The notes under the pieces: model-generated
Database searches by the model: none
The model's input: only the letters and a program-made list of their open reading frames with translations
Told to the model about the DNA's origin: nothing
Made by a program: the position numbers and the translations under genes
Assembly: GCA_020726505.1 (NCBI GenBank)
Contig: JAHLEZ010000007.1
Coordinates: 2,356,001-2,420,000 of the forward strand
Origin: Leptodontidium sp. MPI-SDFR-AT-0119
Lineage: Eukaryota > Ascomycota > Leotiomycetes > Helotiales > Leptodontidiaceae
DNA: 64,000 nucleotides
Reading direction: 5' to 3'
Part shown: positions 34,446-45,451 of the stretch, piece after piece
Position numbering within the stretch: the stretch's first letter is position 1
How the letters are laid out: each line of letters starts with the position of its first letter

Positions 34446-37400
34446 TCAATTGAGCTCTTCTACCGACGCCCTAGCATCTTATAAGTTGAGTAATGTAACA
34501 AAAGTCTCAAACTTCTAGCGTGGGAGGTTTTTAGTGAGGCTATTAGCGTATATCTCACTACTAGGCAGATACGTAACCTCAAAACTGCCTTTTTGGTGCT
34601 CCTGGCGTAGCCACATATTCTAAATATCAACGTGCCTAAGCTTAGTTGATATACGCTGGTTCTCTCTAACTATGAGCCTAATCGTTTGTTAGTTGTCGCA
34701 GAAGATATTCTAGGGGCACCCCACATCAAGGTACATTTCTCTAAAGAGCCTCTACAGTGCCATAACTTCCTTTGCAGTTCGCTCCACCCCTAAGAGCTTA
34801 GCTTCTGTAGTCGAGGTAGTGACTGTGTCTTGCCTAGATACTTTCTAGAGTATGGCACCCCCGAACAAAAGAATGATGAGCCCTTGTGAAGAACGCCTAG
34901 TTTCCAAATCATCTGCGAAAGAGGCATCAGACGCTATTACAAGCTGCGTTTCACGCTATTAACAGTTATAAACGATCCCTAAGAAGCGTGTACTGAACAG
35001 GTAACGTATCGTCCAATCGACAGCCTGTAGGTGCTTCTGGCTTGGGTTCGTCAAGAATTGCGACAGCTGTGAAGCTGCAAAAGCTACGTCCGGTCTGATC
35101 ATGACAGCCGTGTACAAGACGGATCCGACCTTTTCTTAGTACTCCTTGATTTGTGCCTTCGTCGCTTTGCCGGTGTTTTTGACTAGGTCGTAGTACGGCA
35201 GAGGGGTGCTCGGGCAGTTGCCATCTGTTAAGCTGAATTTCCGGGCCACCTTCTCTATGTACGTGTCGTGGACTAACGTGACTGTTTTCGTATGTCTGTC
35301 ACGTATAATTCGCACCCTTAAGAACTATTCTACATCTCTTATTACAGTGAGTTCGTAGGCTTCGTTAAGGCCATCGATGATTTTGGTTGCTGTAGGGAGG
35401 TTTGACTTGTGGTACAGTACTTGTATGTCGTCTACGTAAAAGGCCACAAACACTGTACGCTTGTCGTTTGTAAAGATGCAGGGCTCTTCTGCAAGTGGTA
35501 CGAGGCCAAGGCTTTTGAGTGTGGTTGAGAAGTCGCTATACTATAAAGCTGGGGAGTCGCGGAGGCCATACAAGGCTCTGTCGATCTCTACAACTATGCC
35601 GGGCTGCTTGAAACCGTCAGGAAGGTAACAGTAGACAGGTGCACTTCGTTCGTCTCGTTCTGTATTAACAAAAGCGTTTACGACGTCATACTACTTAACT
35701 TCCAGGTCAAATTGGGCTGCCAGGGCCATCGCAACACGAAAAGACCTCGCCGCTAGTGTAGAGGCGTACGTGGAGAATATAGTGGCATCCTCCTACAGGT
35801 CACCCCTAGTAACGATACGCGATTTAGTGCGTATAAGCTGTCCAGCTGAGTTAACTTTGTAGGTAAACACCTATTTTAGTGGTATAGGCGTCGTTTTAGC
35901 GTCTGCCTTAGGCACGATATGCTAGTATTTCTTAGCCTAGAGGTTCTCTATCTCCTTGCGTGCGTCCTCTCGGAAGCGTTCTCCTCACGGGTGCTAGTCT
36001 AGGTTCTGCTAGTACTTTGGTGCTGTCGGAAGCTTTGCCTAATATAGTTGTGTTGTTTCAGAGCTTGCAGTTTCCTGTGCTCTGATCGTTTCGCCACTGA
36101 CTGCAGCTACAAAGACAGCATATATAGTTCTATAGTCTTTATTATCTTCTCGCGTCACGTCTTTATTCTAGAACGTCGTAGTGAAGGATGCGATTTGCGT
36201 ATAGTTCTTGTCTTTTTAGTCCATAGACTCGGCGCTTAGGAGCTCCCTTGTCGTGAAGGAGTATACTCCCGGCCTAATCTTTGACCGTCTATTCAACTGT
36301 ATTGTCTCTCTAGCTCGCCTTCTCCGCTGAGCTCGAGTGACAGGGTGCAGTTGACTTTGGTTAAGTGCTTGTAACACTTCGTCTAAGGTCTCTTGAGACA
36401 TAGTTTCTTTCAATAGGGGTTGTGTTATTGTCTCTGACGGTGTGTTTTCCAGGAGTAGTTATTGTTCTTCCTCTGGCTCGTCGTCGTAATCTTCCTTAGA
36501 CGAGGTGTTTTCGTGCTGTAGTGCACTTCTTGGGCCTGCACTGGTTACTTCAGTTTGGCGCAGTAGTTGACTCTAGCTGTCTCGTGCTCCACTCTAAATT
36601 ATAACTTAAAGTATTAATTTGCGCGCACCCTCAATCTGGCGTAGTGGTTTCGCACGTGAGGCACCCTTCTCAGGCTCGATATATTCGTTTCGTTGTGTCT
36701 GGCTTCGAGTCTGTCTTGGTGTGCCTAGGCTTTTTATTGTTACTAGAACTTCTGTATCGTCCTTGTCAAGCTCTATGTCGTCCCCCGACGTGTCAATTCG
36801 TGAATCTAACGGTACTATCTCATTCTGGTGCTCTCGTGGAACAGGCAGTCCCGCCTCAGCAGTTGCGTGTAGGACTACCTCCGTAGAAACTTCGTCGACT
36901 TCTATTAAGTCAGACAATAGCCTATTCAATTTAGTACTGTTTTTCGCCTCCGCATGCTCGTCCCTTACGTGTTCGATAGCTAACTCGGCGTCCCAAGCGG
37001 CCTCAGGCTCCGCAAGCATATTAACGACTTATTTAAGTATCGGCAGTAGTTAGCCGACTACTACTTACTTACTATAGAACTATGCCTCATCAAAAACAAC
37101 GTTTCGGGTACGTATTACACGCTTTAGCAGGGGTATCTAGATCCTGTATATGTTAGTTACATAGTAGCTAACTAAGTAACCGACGTGCCCCCTTAGGTTG
37201 ACCTTAAAGCCTCTCTTGTCACGGAGAGCTTGTCGGTCTTTAATCATCGCGTAGGCTTTGGCGCTATACGTAAAAATGTTACTCTAGTCAAGTCTCAAAT
37301 CGACTAACAACCTCTTTACTATGCGTGGATCGTACCACCGAAAATACTGCCTGAACTATGCCTCTAGCACTTCGTTTGGCGATCGCATGGCTCTCCTGGC

Positions 37401-39944
37401 TAGTGGCGACATATTGTAAAGGTGTGTAGCTGTCAAAACAGCCTCCGGCTACAGCTTAGATAGTAGATTGGCGCCTGTTATCATTTTCAAGGCCTTAGCA
37501 ATTAGCTCCCTACTAGCTCTTTCTGCACCTCCATTTGGCTCATGCGTGTAGACAGGAGTAGGCTCTAGGTCGATGCCATTGTCTAACGCCTATTAGTCGT
37601 ACTGGGTCTAGTATCTTGTATTAATTACAGACGTGTCGTTGTCGGACCTGACTTTGCATATGGCCAGACCGTATTGGCGTCTGGTCCATGCCTCAAATGC
37701 TTTAAGCACTCCCATAATTGACTCGTTGGCTTTGCTCGTGAGTGTGAATGCGAAAAGCTTTCTACTGTATTCGTCCTTAATCAACAATAGCCAGCATGTG
37801 CTATTGTAGCCTATAGGGTAGTTAAACAGGTCCCATGCGACTCTGAAGAAAGGTCTCGGGGACTTGTTGTCTGACTCTCTGCGCGATGGTCATTGATTTG
37901 AGTGTGTCGCAGCACAGCTTTCGCATTGTATGCCAGTGATTCCATCGATTTGGACATTGCGGGCATGTTTCACAAGAGCTTCCAGGGCCATTTTGCCGAG
38001 GTGACTAGCCCGTAAGTGCTACATCTGTGCTGTGTCGCTCCAGGGTCGTAAGAACCGGCGAGATGATTGAAAGGTATACTTTTTAAGAGGGTGCAGTCGT
38101 CTACTAATTGTCGGGTATATTATTACAGTAGGAGATCTACAAGTCTTTATAAATATACGCAGTTGTGGAGAGCGCGAGCAGTTGTCAACTGGCTTGTATT
38201 TAAATACTATAAGGTTCCACCTGCACTATAGGTTTCTCACTATATGGCTCTCTTTAGTATTACTTACGCGTAAAGTCGTGTTAGCACTATTATACCACAC
38301 CCCCGACTGTGTGAGGAGGCTCTCTAAGATGATATTAACGTTAAACCCCTCTACAACTGCCACATTAGACAGTGTTAGGTCCCTTGTGAACAGTCCGGCA
38401 GGTCTATATATAGCGTTCTCGAAGACACGTGTACCCCTGCCAATAATAGGCAGGCTTGAGGTGCCCGCGTCAACTGATTCTCTTGTGGTGCGTTTGAAGC
38501 TGCCAGGGACTAGTTTATTAATGCTATTAACTAAGTGAGTCGCGCCGCAGTTGTCGACAAGAGTGCTGTCTGACAGAGGGTGGCGTTGGAACTCCATGGT
38601 ACTATATATGCCAGCGTTAAGAGTGTCGTCCTAGATTATGTCGTCAAGAAGGTTTGGGTCAAGTATAGTTGCGTTAATACTCCCTGTCCCTTCCCACGTA
38701 GCTTTGCCTTTGTCTTTGTTTCCTGCAAGTGTAGTGGCATCGGCTGTTTTGGCGTTAGTAGTAGGTTTAGAGGTGCTAGTGCTGTTGGCTCTAGTAATTT
38801 TGGTTACTGCAACGTACTTCTAACCTTCTTTGGCTATGGCGGCCTTGAGCTCCCTGAAATCTGTAGTCTCTAACTTCTTGCGAGTTGTAGTTACCTCGTC
38901 AGCGTTTAGTACATACTTTATGCCTTCCGTGGTCGTTCCATTAATTGCATAACGTAGTCTCTAGCACTTGAGCGGCTTAAAGAAGTGCTTGTTGTTTATG
39001 CCGCATGGGCATAAGTTACCTTGGCCGCGAGAGCGAGATCTGCTAGAGCTTGCGCCCGACGCACTATCGTCCATTCCTCTAAGGGTTGAGTATTGACCGC
39101 CACCCCCTCCTTGACGCCTGGGCTTCCTGAACATGGTGTGCTCTTGGTCTATGCCTGGGAGCACCTGAATGTAGTCGTCAAGAGTAAAACTATGCTCTTT
39201 TCCAAGTTAGTCGTCGCGTATAACTGTGCTGAGGATAGGATTTGCCCAGTCAGGGTGCATGTGAGCTCCCACCGCACGTAGCCACTTCTTCAGAGCCACA
39301 GTGCCCTTGACTTCAGGTATGTTGTACGCTTTGGCATTCCTGTAAGCCTTCAAGAAGTCCTTCATCTACTAGTTAACGTTGACTTTTCCCTCATGTGCCT
39401 CCCTTAAAACCTTCTCGTATTCTGTGACTACCGTAGTAAGGACCGACGATTCTGACGGTGCTATGTCGCGCTGAAGTGTGCTAACTAGCTTTTGCATGCT
39501 CAGTTCGCTCTTGCCCTCCAGTTCCTTAATCGTAGAGTCTAAAAGCGAATCGTCCACTGTTTCGGAGAGCTAGTTGTATAGAGCCATGTATTTGTTATTT
39601 TGGCTCGTCCATTCAGTAAGCGTGTACTGGTACTCCCTAGCTTGTGCTGTGTAGATCTGTTGTATCTCTGCAATTGTCGGGTAGGGAGGTGGACCAGCTT
39701 CTTCTGGACTTGTCCCTTTCATTTGGGTATCTGTCGATGGCTCTGGGGTCGGTGTAGCCCACGCGTTGTCAGTCGACTCAGGCGTTGAGGACGGTTGTGG
39801 GTTTGCTGCTTTCTAAGCTGCAACATTAGCGTAATACTGGCTTAACTGAGTCTTTGCAACCTCTTTCGCGGTGCTTTCGAGCGTTGGAGCCTTTGGTCGG
39901 AGGTTTGGAATATGGCCTGTCACAGGGGCGCTGGGGTTTACCAT
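34446..39944 (-). pseudogene. inner copia Gag-Pol polyprotein, RIP'd
   Basis: Minus-strand order from 39944 down. Gag starts MVNPSAPVTGHIPNLRPK, with SELSMQKLVSTLQRDIAPSE and EVKGTVALKKWLRAVGAHMH. A Gly/Ser/Arg-rich part with a Cys motif (LCPCGINNKHFF) follows near 38990-39060. Protease: STLVDNCGATHLVNS at about 38530-38575. Pre-integrase HLRASHLGKMALEALVKHAR at about 37965-38030, then C-x2-C. Integrase: VRSDNDTSVI near 37640 and NGGAERASRELIAKAL near 37520. Reverse transcriptase: FYVDDIQVLYH (YVDD intact) at about 35410-35445 and PLKWVFTYKVNSAGQLI near 35850. RNase H: SDASFADDLETRRSSQGLI near 34900. Stops are scattered, mostly TAG for Trp. About 1830 codons in all. Confidence 0.9.
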
Positions 39945-40228
39945 GTCTAGTGCACCTATAAAACCAGCATGGAAATTCAAGCGCAAGTGCCATGTCGCCT
40001 AATCCTTCCGCGCCTTTAAATTGCAGTCCGTAAGTAGCCTTAGAAGTGACATTGTCGGTTTTGGGTATGTATATGATGATTTCGAAGAGGTTTTGGTGAT
40101 TTGAGGGTTGTTGACGGGCTTTTGAGTACTGCTAGTACGTGTGTAAGGCAGCGGTGAGAAAGCCTCTGCATGCCTCTGTGGAGCCACGTCGGCGCGTGTA
40201 TGCGACTGGGAAGCTTTGATAGCTTACG

Positions 40229-40239
40229 GGGCTCATAAC
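40229..40239 (-). promoter_or_regulatory. primer-binding site, initiator tRNA-Met anticodon-arm type
   Basis: On the minus strand GTTATGAGCCC directly follows the LTR. Its complement GGGCTCATAAC is the anticodon stem-loop of eukaryotic initiator tRNA-Met (anticodon CAT). Priming from the 5' half of this tRNA is established for Drosophila copia. There is no spacer between LTR and site. Confidence 0.8.
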
Positions 40240-40436
40240 TGTCGTGCAAGAGCACGCCTAGAGGCTCCACAGAGGCGTATTTGACGTATTATTGAGGTAT
40301 GCGCAGTACTGTAATTGATTGTTCTATTCTCTACGTATGGTCTATTCAAGCTCCCTGAATATGGAGGTCGCGGGCGCTTTGGCCATGGTGCCTTTGATTG
40401 GGCTCGCTTAGCCGGCCTACTATAACCTGCACGACA
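40240..40436 (-). repeat. inner copia 5' LTR
   Basis: 197 bp, identical in length to 32910-33106, followed on the plus strand by the duplicated AGGAT. Confidence 0.93.
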
Positions 40437-40465
40437 AGGATATTTATAAGTAATATTTAAGATCC

Positions 40466-40647
40466 TGTCGTACAGGCACGGGCATGCGGCACCATGGCCC
40501 TGCTGAGTCAGCATAGGGGCTGCTGAGTCAGCTAGCCCTATTCGTGTATATAGTCAGTTACTCCCTACGAGCCTCCTTTTACAGAATTCAGACGACTTGA
40601 TCACTACTTTGAAAGCACCCTACTTTATGCTCCATTTTTGCACCACA
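40466..40647 (+). repeat. TRIM-like 5' LTR
   Basis: 182 bp, with paired GCTGAGTCAGC motifs and TGCACCACA at the end. Identical to 41765-41946 except for two C/T differences near the 3' end. Confidence 0.92.
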
Positions 40648-40658
40648 GTTATGAGCCC
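40648..40658 (+). promoter_or_regulatory. primer-binding site of the TRIM-like element
   Basis: GTTATGAGCCC directly after the LTR, the same 11 bases as in the inner copia, complementary to the anticodon arm of initiator tRNA-Met. Confidence 0.8.
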
Positions 40659-40799
40659 CGGCGCGCTTCGCGCAAGCTGTTGATTCAACGAGTGAGCCTC
40701 TAAAGGGAGAGGTGCCTCTTCAAGGGGCGGTGTGCAGGTCTCTCCCCTACGTCAAAGTCTCCCAAAATTGAGCTTTGTTATACCTCTTCAAGCCTTCCT

Positions 40800-41145
40800 T
40801 TCGTCGATAGCTCTTTGCGAGCTCTTAATTGAGCCTCTGCCGACTGAGCCTCCCCGCGAGCTCTGCCAATGGAGCCTCTTCGTCGACTGCTCTCCGCGAG
40901 CCTCTCCGCGAGCTCTGTCAATTGAGCCTCTTCGTCGACTAGCCTCTGCGAGCTCTACCGATTGAACCTCTTCATCGACTGGCCTCCGCGAGCTCTACCG
41001 ATCGAGCCTCTTCGTCGGCTGCCTCTCTGCGAGCTCTTAATTGAGCCTCTGCTAATGGAGCCTCTTCGTCGACTGCCACTCCGCGAGCTCTGCCAATAGA
41101 GCTTCTTTATCGACTGCCCCGCGAGCTCTACTCAACTGAGCCACC
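40800..41145 (+). repeat. degenerate tandem repeats inside the TRIM-like element
   Basis: Units combining GAGCCTCTTCGTCGACTG with CGCGAGCTCT recur seven or eight times at about 35-60 bp spacing. A second, shorter repeat with GTAGTCCTTTTGGT and CCCCCCTACCTT lies at about 41468-41575. No protein is supported. Confidence 0.75.
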
Positions 41146-41764
41146 TTTCGACGAATACACACACTTGAAGAGAGTAGGGTTACACAGAATCCTAGGGAGC
41201 TACCTTTTCAACGGCTCAACGCCTCACGACGCCTTGAAAGGCTGCCCTAGAAGCAGTGGAGTGCTTACTACTGCTAGACTTGGCGCTGACGGGGTCGCTC
41301 CCTCTCAGGCTACGAAGCAACGAAGTAGTAGACTGCTCACCTACTATTGGAACGGCGCTGTAGAGATCGCTTCTTTACAGGCTGCGACGCAACCCCTGGT
41401 GTTAAGAGAGTGGTTCTCTCTTAGACCCCCCCTACCTTCAAGTGCTTCAAATTATGCCAGGAAGCGTAGTCCTTTTGGTCGAGCATCTCGAAGCTCTACC
41501 CCCCCTACCTTCAGGTTTGAAGCGTAGTCCTTTTGGTTGAGCATCCCGAAGCTCAACCCCCCCTACCTTTAAGTGCTCCTTATGCCTTGAAGCGTAGTCA
41601 CACTCCTTTGGCCCCCTAGCGCTTTGGCTAGCTTCTGGGGGGTACGCACAACGTGCAAATACTCCTTTGTTGAGCTTTACTAGCTCTCCTTTTGTATACT
41701 AGCTTTCCTAGCTCTCTCTCTTCCTGTATTTCTGTATTCGGACGTTGCTCGTAACTGGGGGGTA

Positions 41765-41946
41765 TGTCGTACAGGCACGGGCATGCGGCACCATGGCCCT
41801 GCTGAGTCAGCATAGGGGCTGCTGAGTCAGCTAGCCCTATTCGTGTATATAGTCAGTTACTCCCTACGAGCCTCCTTTTACAGAATTCAGACGACTTGAT
41901 CACTACTTTGAAAGCACCCTACTTTATGCTCCACTTCTGCACCACA
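41765..41946 (+). repeat. TRIM-like 3' LTR
   Basis: 182-bp partner of 40466-40647, followed by GATCC. Confidence 0.92.
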
Positions 41947-41951
41947 GATCC

Positions 41952-43700
41952 CTAATTAGAAACACCACTGAAATAGTACTAAATTTACCCCGAATCGCTA
42001 TTGAGATTCTATTTACGAAATACATTTTAGATTTACTAACTATTAATAACGATTATAATACTAAAGTGTTTTTAACTAAGAAAGAGACGAGGGACTAAGA
42101 GTTATCTACTAAACTTCGCGTTAAAGGGAAGATTATAACGCTTAGATCACTATTTTAATAATCCTAAAGAACGGAATACGAAGTACTTATTAAAAGGGGT
42201 ATTTTTATGCCTATTTATAAAGACGACCCTAGAGTAAGAGGCCACTGTATCTTTAAGTCAAGAATAGTAAATGAAGTCAAAGGCAAGGAAATATTAACTT
42301 TATATAAGAAGTCAAGACTAGTAATTTAGTACTTTAATTATAAAGGGAAGAGAGAAATATTAACTTAATCTCTAATAATCTAACGGTTTAGCTAGCGGTT
42401 ACTTATTTTCTTAGCCGCTACTATTAAACACTTAAATCGCCTCCGAAACTAGTTCGAATCCCATCTGGCTATTAAGGACATTACTTAAGCCTATGTTTAA
42501 GTAAAAATAAGGCTTCTCCGGGACATTTTTATATAGCTACTGAAAGAGATCACAAGAGATTTCCCTCTTAGTATAATATTTATAGTAATGCTACTATTAT
42601 ACGGTATACTTAAGTTCGAAAACTATTAGTTTAATATATATTACAAATATTATATAAAGAACTTACAAATAAAGACGTTAACGTATAACTTATACTTGTT
42701 AATTAATACTAAGGAAAGCTATAACTTTAAAGTCGTAAGAATATAAATAGACGACACGTTGATTCTAAGAAATGAGGACTTCTTAGTAAAAGAGTAAAAT
42801 AAGATTACTAAGGCCGGTTTTCTAACGAAGCTAATATAGATACTACTTCCTACCGAAACTATTACGTTTAATAAGTGTACTATTACTATAAACGGGAACA
42901 ACCTTTATATGTCTTAGAAGGGTTAAGGAGCAAGGCTAAAACTAGTTAACGTAAGAAAAGAGGATTATAAGAAGACTTATAAAGAGTAACGAGCTCGTGC
43001 GGCTTACCTTGCCACTATTTATTAGCCGGAAGTAATATTTGATCTCTTAGTCGCAATATAATATCAGGATTTAACGGAAGACGACGTTAAGGCCTTAAAC
43101 TTACGCCTTAAATAGTAGATAAACAACTTAGAGAAAAGACTCTAATACGTACTAATTAACTTACGATTTACGAAGGTCTACGTTTTTGTAAACAATTCTT
43201 TTACTAATAATAAAGACTTAAGTTCATAAATAAGTTTCGTATTAATAATCAGTGCTAAAACGGTGGGGAATGCGCAATTTACTTTAACTAGTAACATCGT
43301 ATATACGAGCTTAACGAAATACAAGAAAGTAACTCGTGTAGTACTCGTATTAGAGTTATATACTATAGTAGCTAGTATTAATATATTGATCTCCCTTAAT
43401 ACTACTATTAATATAATAACTAATAAGCTTAGTATCTCACGTCTTCTTACTATTATTTGCACGGATTCTTTGTCCCTTTATAAGTGTATTATTAAGCTCG
43501 GTATAACGAAAGAAAAGCGTCTAATAATCGATATTATGGCTATTCGTTAATTATACGAGCGTAAAGAGCTAACGGAGGTTCAATAGATCAATGGCGCTAA
43601 TAATCTTACTAACGCTATAACGAAGAGTACTCCGAATAAGGCTCTTCGGGATTTTATTAACACTAATATCTTTACTATTAAAATAGAGGGTTAAGTTCAA
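41952..43700 (+). pseudogene. outer copia reverse transcriptase and RNase H
   Basis: Continuation of the outer copia frame after the nested elements. Blocks seen: MPIYKDDPRVRGHCIFKSRI and VNEVKGKEILT (start of RT), IDDTLILRNEDFLVKE at about 42735-42790 (active-site DD in the D-D-T form of this fungal lineage), KVYVFVNNSFTNNKDLSS (RNase H start), ICTDSLSLYKCIIKLG and INGANNLTNAITKS (RNase H end). The interval 43263-43550 is open for 95 codons. The rest has TAG/TAA at Trp and Gln positions. Confidence 0.85.
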
Positions 43701-45189
43701 CGGTCAACCGGAGTCGATTTGGACTAATAACGGAGAGGTTTCTTACACTCGTTGATTTTTTTGTTATTTATATATTTCCTTGTAACTCTTATTTTTTATT
43801 AATTTATCACTTGCGATTATTTTCATATTTAATTAATTTATAAAGTCAGAAACACACTCGATTTAGTTCTAAACACCTTCTAATTTAAAGCACTAACAGG
43901 CGGCCTTACGACGATACTCTAATAAGAACAAACTACCGGTTTCATTACAGGGGGCTACTCCCGTATAATAATATAAAGAAAGTGCCGCCACGAAGAACTT
44001 ACTACGAAGCCAATCTAAAATAAGGCCGAATCCCTTACTTATAGATATCTAAAAAAGGTTCCTCGTCCTCCTCTTCCGCGCTATAGCGGCGACTTTAATA
44101 GGGGCGCTTAGTAAAAGAATCGTTCTCACCGCCGTTCTCCTTACTACGCTTAGTGGCGGCAAAGGAGACGATAATAAAGAGCCGGTTCAAGACTAGCACT
44201 GTCTCTTATTATATAAAGCGTTAATACTTAAGAGCCTTAATATTAAAAAGAAATAAGGGGATTAACTTACTACTTACGAGCTGGCTAAGCTAGTGATTTC
44301 CCGGCGTATAGCGCGAGTTTCCTTTAATAACGCTAACGACAACTCCCTAGTAATCTTTAATACGCTAGCGGCGGCGACTAATAATACTGAATTAATTAAT
44401 TCAGCGACAGTAACGATGGCTTCTTTATCTTTCGCCTCGAGGGCGGTAACTAAACGAAAGTACTCTTCGATAATAAACCACGAAATCTATTATATATTAG
44501 TAACCGTACATCCGAAGTACTTTCGACGAGGATTCGGATATAATTTAGAATAGAAAAGAAAATGAGAGTACTTATTAAGTTACACCGGGACTTCTTCTCT
44601 ACGTAATATGCGCACTTCTTACTCTTGGGATTATTAAAAAAGCAATCGTAAGATAGGTTCTTTATAATAAGGCGGACACACTGAATATAGTATTTATAGT
44701 ATACGAGGTTAAGCGCTCTTATAAGTATAAGTGTAAGTACTATTTTTAGTTAATACACTGTTTCCCTACTGAACTATCTCCGAAAAGTATATTTACTTTT
44801 GGCTTGTCTATTTAATTTAATATAGTCTTCTTAGAAATGTTAATTTTTAAGTCATATTAAGCGAATTTAAGGAGATCGGAAAGTAGTATACGTACGATAA
44901 TTATATATTTGTTTACTAAGGAGATTCTAAACCTTTGGGGGGAGGCGACATATATATATATTTATTACGTTATATAATACTAAGGGTTCTTATTGTTACT
45001 AGTTCTCGCTTAACCTCGCTACTGCGTCTCGCTATATTCGGACCCCTTTTAAGACACTTTCGGGACATTATTAGGTCGGGATTAGACGATATTAGATACT
45101 CTGTCATTTTATTTGTTATTTTTTATATATTACTAGTTGTTTACTTTTACGTGTGTTAGAAATTGTTTTTCTAAAAGAAGTTTTGCCTA
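43701..45189. other. 3' region of the outer copia, content unknown
   Basis: About 1.5 kb between the end of RNase H and the 3' LTR, longer than usual for copia. Open pieces exist at 44293-44553 and 44935-45159 on the plus strand, but I recognise no domain on either strand. It could be an accessory reading frame destroyed by RIP or a further unrecognised insertion. Confidence 0.4.
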
Positions 45190-45446
45190 TGTTAGTTCGT
45201 AGGTCCTTATATAAGTATACTTTAGTCCGGAAAAGGGGGTGTAGATCAAAGTTAAGGGTTAGAGCTTAGCCGGACTAGTTTCGGTGGAGATTCGGTGGAG
45301 TTTCGTAGTATATAGTCTAGCTCTCCTCGTACTCTCTTAGAATATACACAGATTTTTGAACCAACTATTTATTACTTTGTCACTATACTCGCATTAGAAT
45401 ATATTCACACATACGGCGTGGTACATGAACCGGTACTGCACCGACA
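45190..45446 (+). repeat. outer copia 3' LTR
   Basis: 257 bp, same length as the 5' LTR, ending CACCGACA and followed by the duplicated GGCTC (45447-45451). Confidence 0.92.
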
Positions 45447-45451
45447 GGCTC

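Larger units (their letters stand above)
32910..40436 (-). mobile_element. inner copia LTR retrotransposon nested in the outer copia
   Basis: Two 197-bp LTRs (32910-33106 and 40240-40436) start TGTCGTGC and end GCACGACA, with AGGAT on both sides (32905-32909 and 40437-40441). The polyprotein is on the minus strand and the primer-binding site abuts the right LTR, so the right LTR is the 5' one. Total length 7527 bp. The LTRs differ by only a handful of transitions and the coding part has fewer stops than the host copia, so it inserted later or went through less RIP. It carries an additional antisense reading region near the 3' LTR. Confidence 0.93.
40466..41946 (+). mobile_element. miniature LTR element (TRIM-like), non-coding
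   Basis: Two 182-bp LTRs (40466-40647 and 41765-41946) start TGTCGTAC and end CACCACA. GATCC flanks both ends (40461-40465 and 41947-41951). The primer-binding site GTTATGAGCCC (40648-40658) follows the left LTR with no gap, and a G-rich polypurine run (AACTGGGGGGT) precedes the right LTR. Only 1481 bp long, with no gag or pol. The LTRs differ by two bases. It sits 29 bp from the inner copia, in outer-copia sequence. It must be mobilised in trans; the inner copia, sharing the same LTR start TGTCGT and priming site, is an obvious candidate for the family that does this. Confidence 0.9.
28885..45446 (+). mobile_element. outer copia LTR retrotransposon, RIP'd, hosting two more elements
   Basis: Two 257-bp LTRs (28885-29141 and 45190-45446) begin TGTTGG/TGTTAG and end CCGACA, the left end mutated to CTAATA. 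GGCTC flanks both sides (28880-28884 and 45447-45451). The coding order on the plus strand is gag, integrase, reverse transcriptase, RNase H, the copia order. After subtracting the two inner elements it is about 7.5 kb. It is saturated with RIP stops. It inserted into the gypsy element and was later hit at 32909 and 40465. Confidence 0.92.

Noticed and set aside
36619..37053. Plus-strand open frames over the inner copia polyprotein
   Set aside because: They are the antisense of readable Gag-Pol sequence on the minus strand.
40233..40514. Open frames across the LTRs of the inner copia and TRIM-like element (also at 32834-33175)
   Set aside because: The same peptide occurs in both LTR copies because the LTR is duplicated. 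It is not a gene.
41165..41527. 120-codon open frame in the TRIM-like element
   Set aside because: It is built from the GC-rich internal repeats, has no domain, and lies in an element whose size and structure fit a non-coding miniature.
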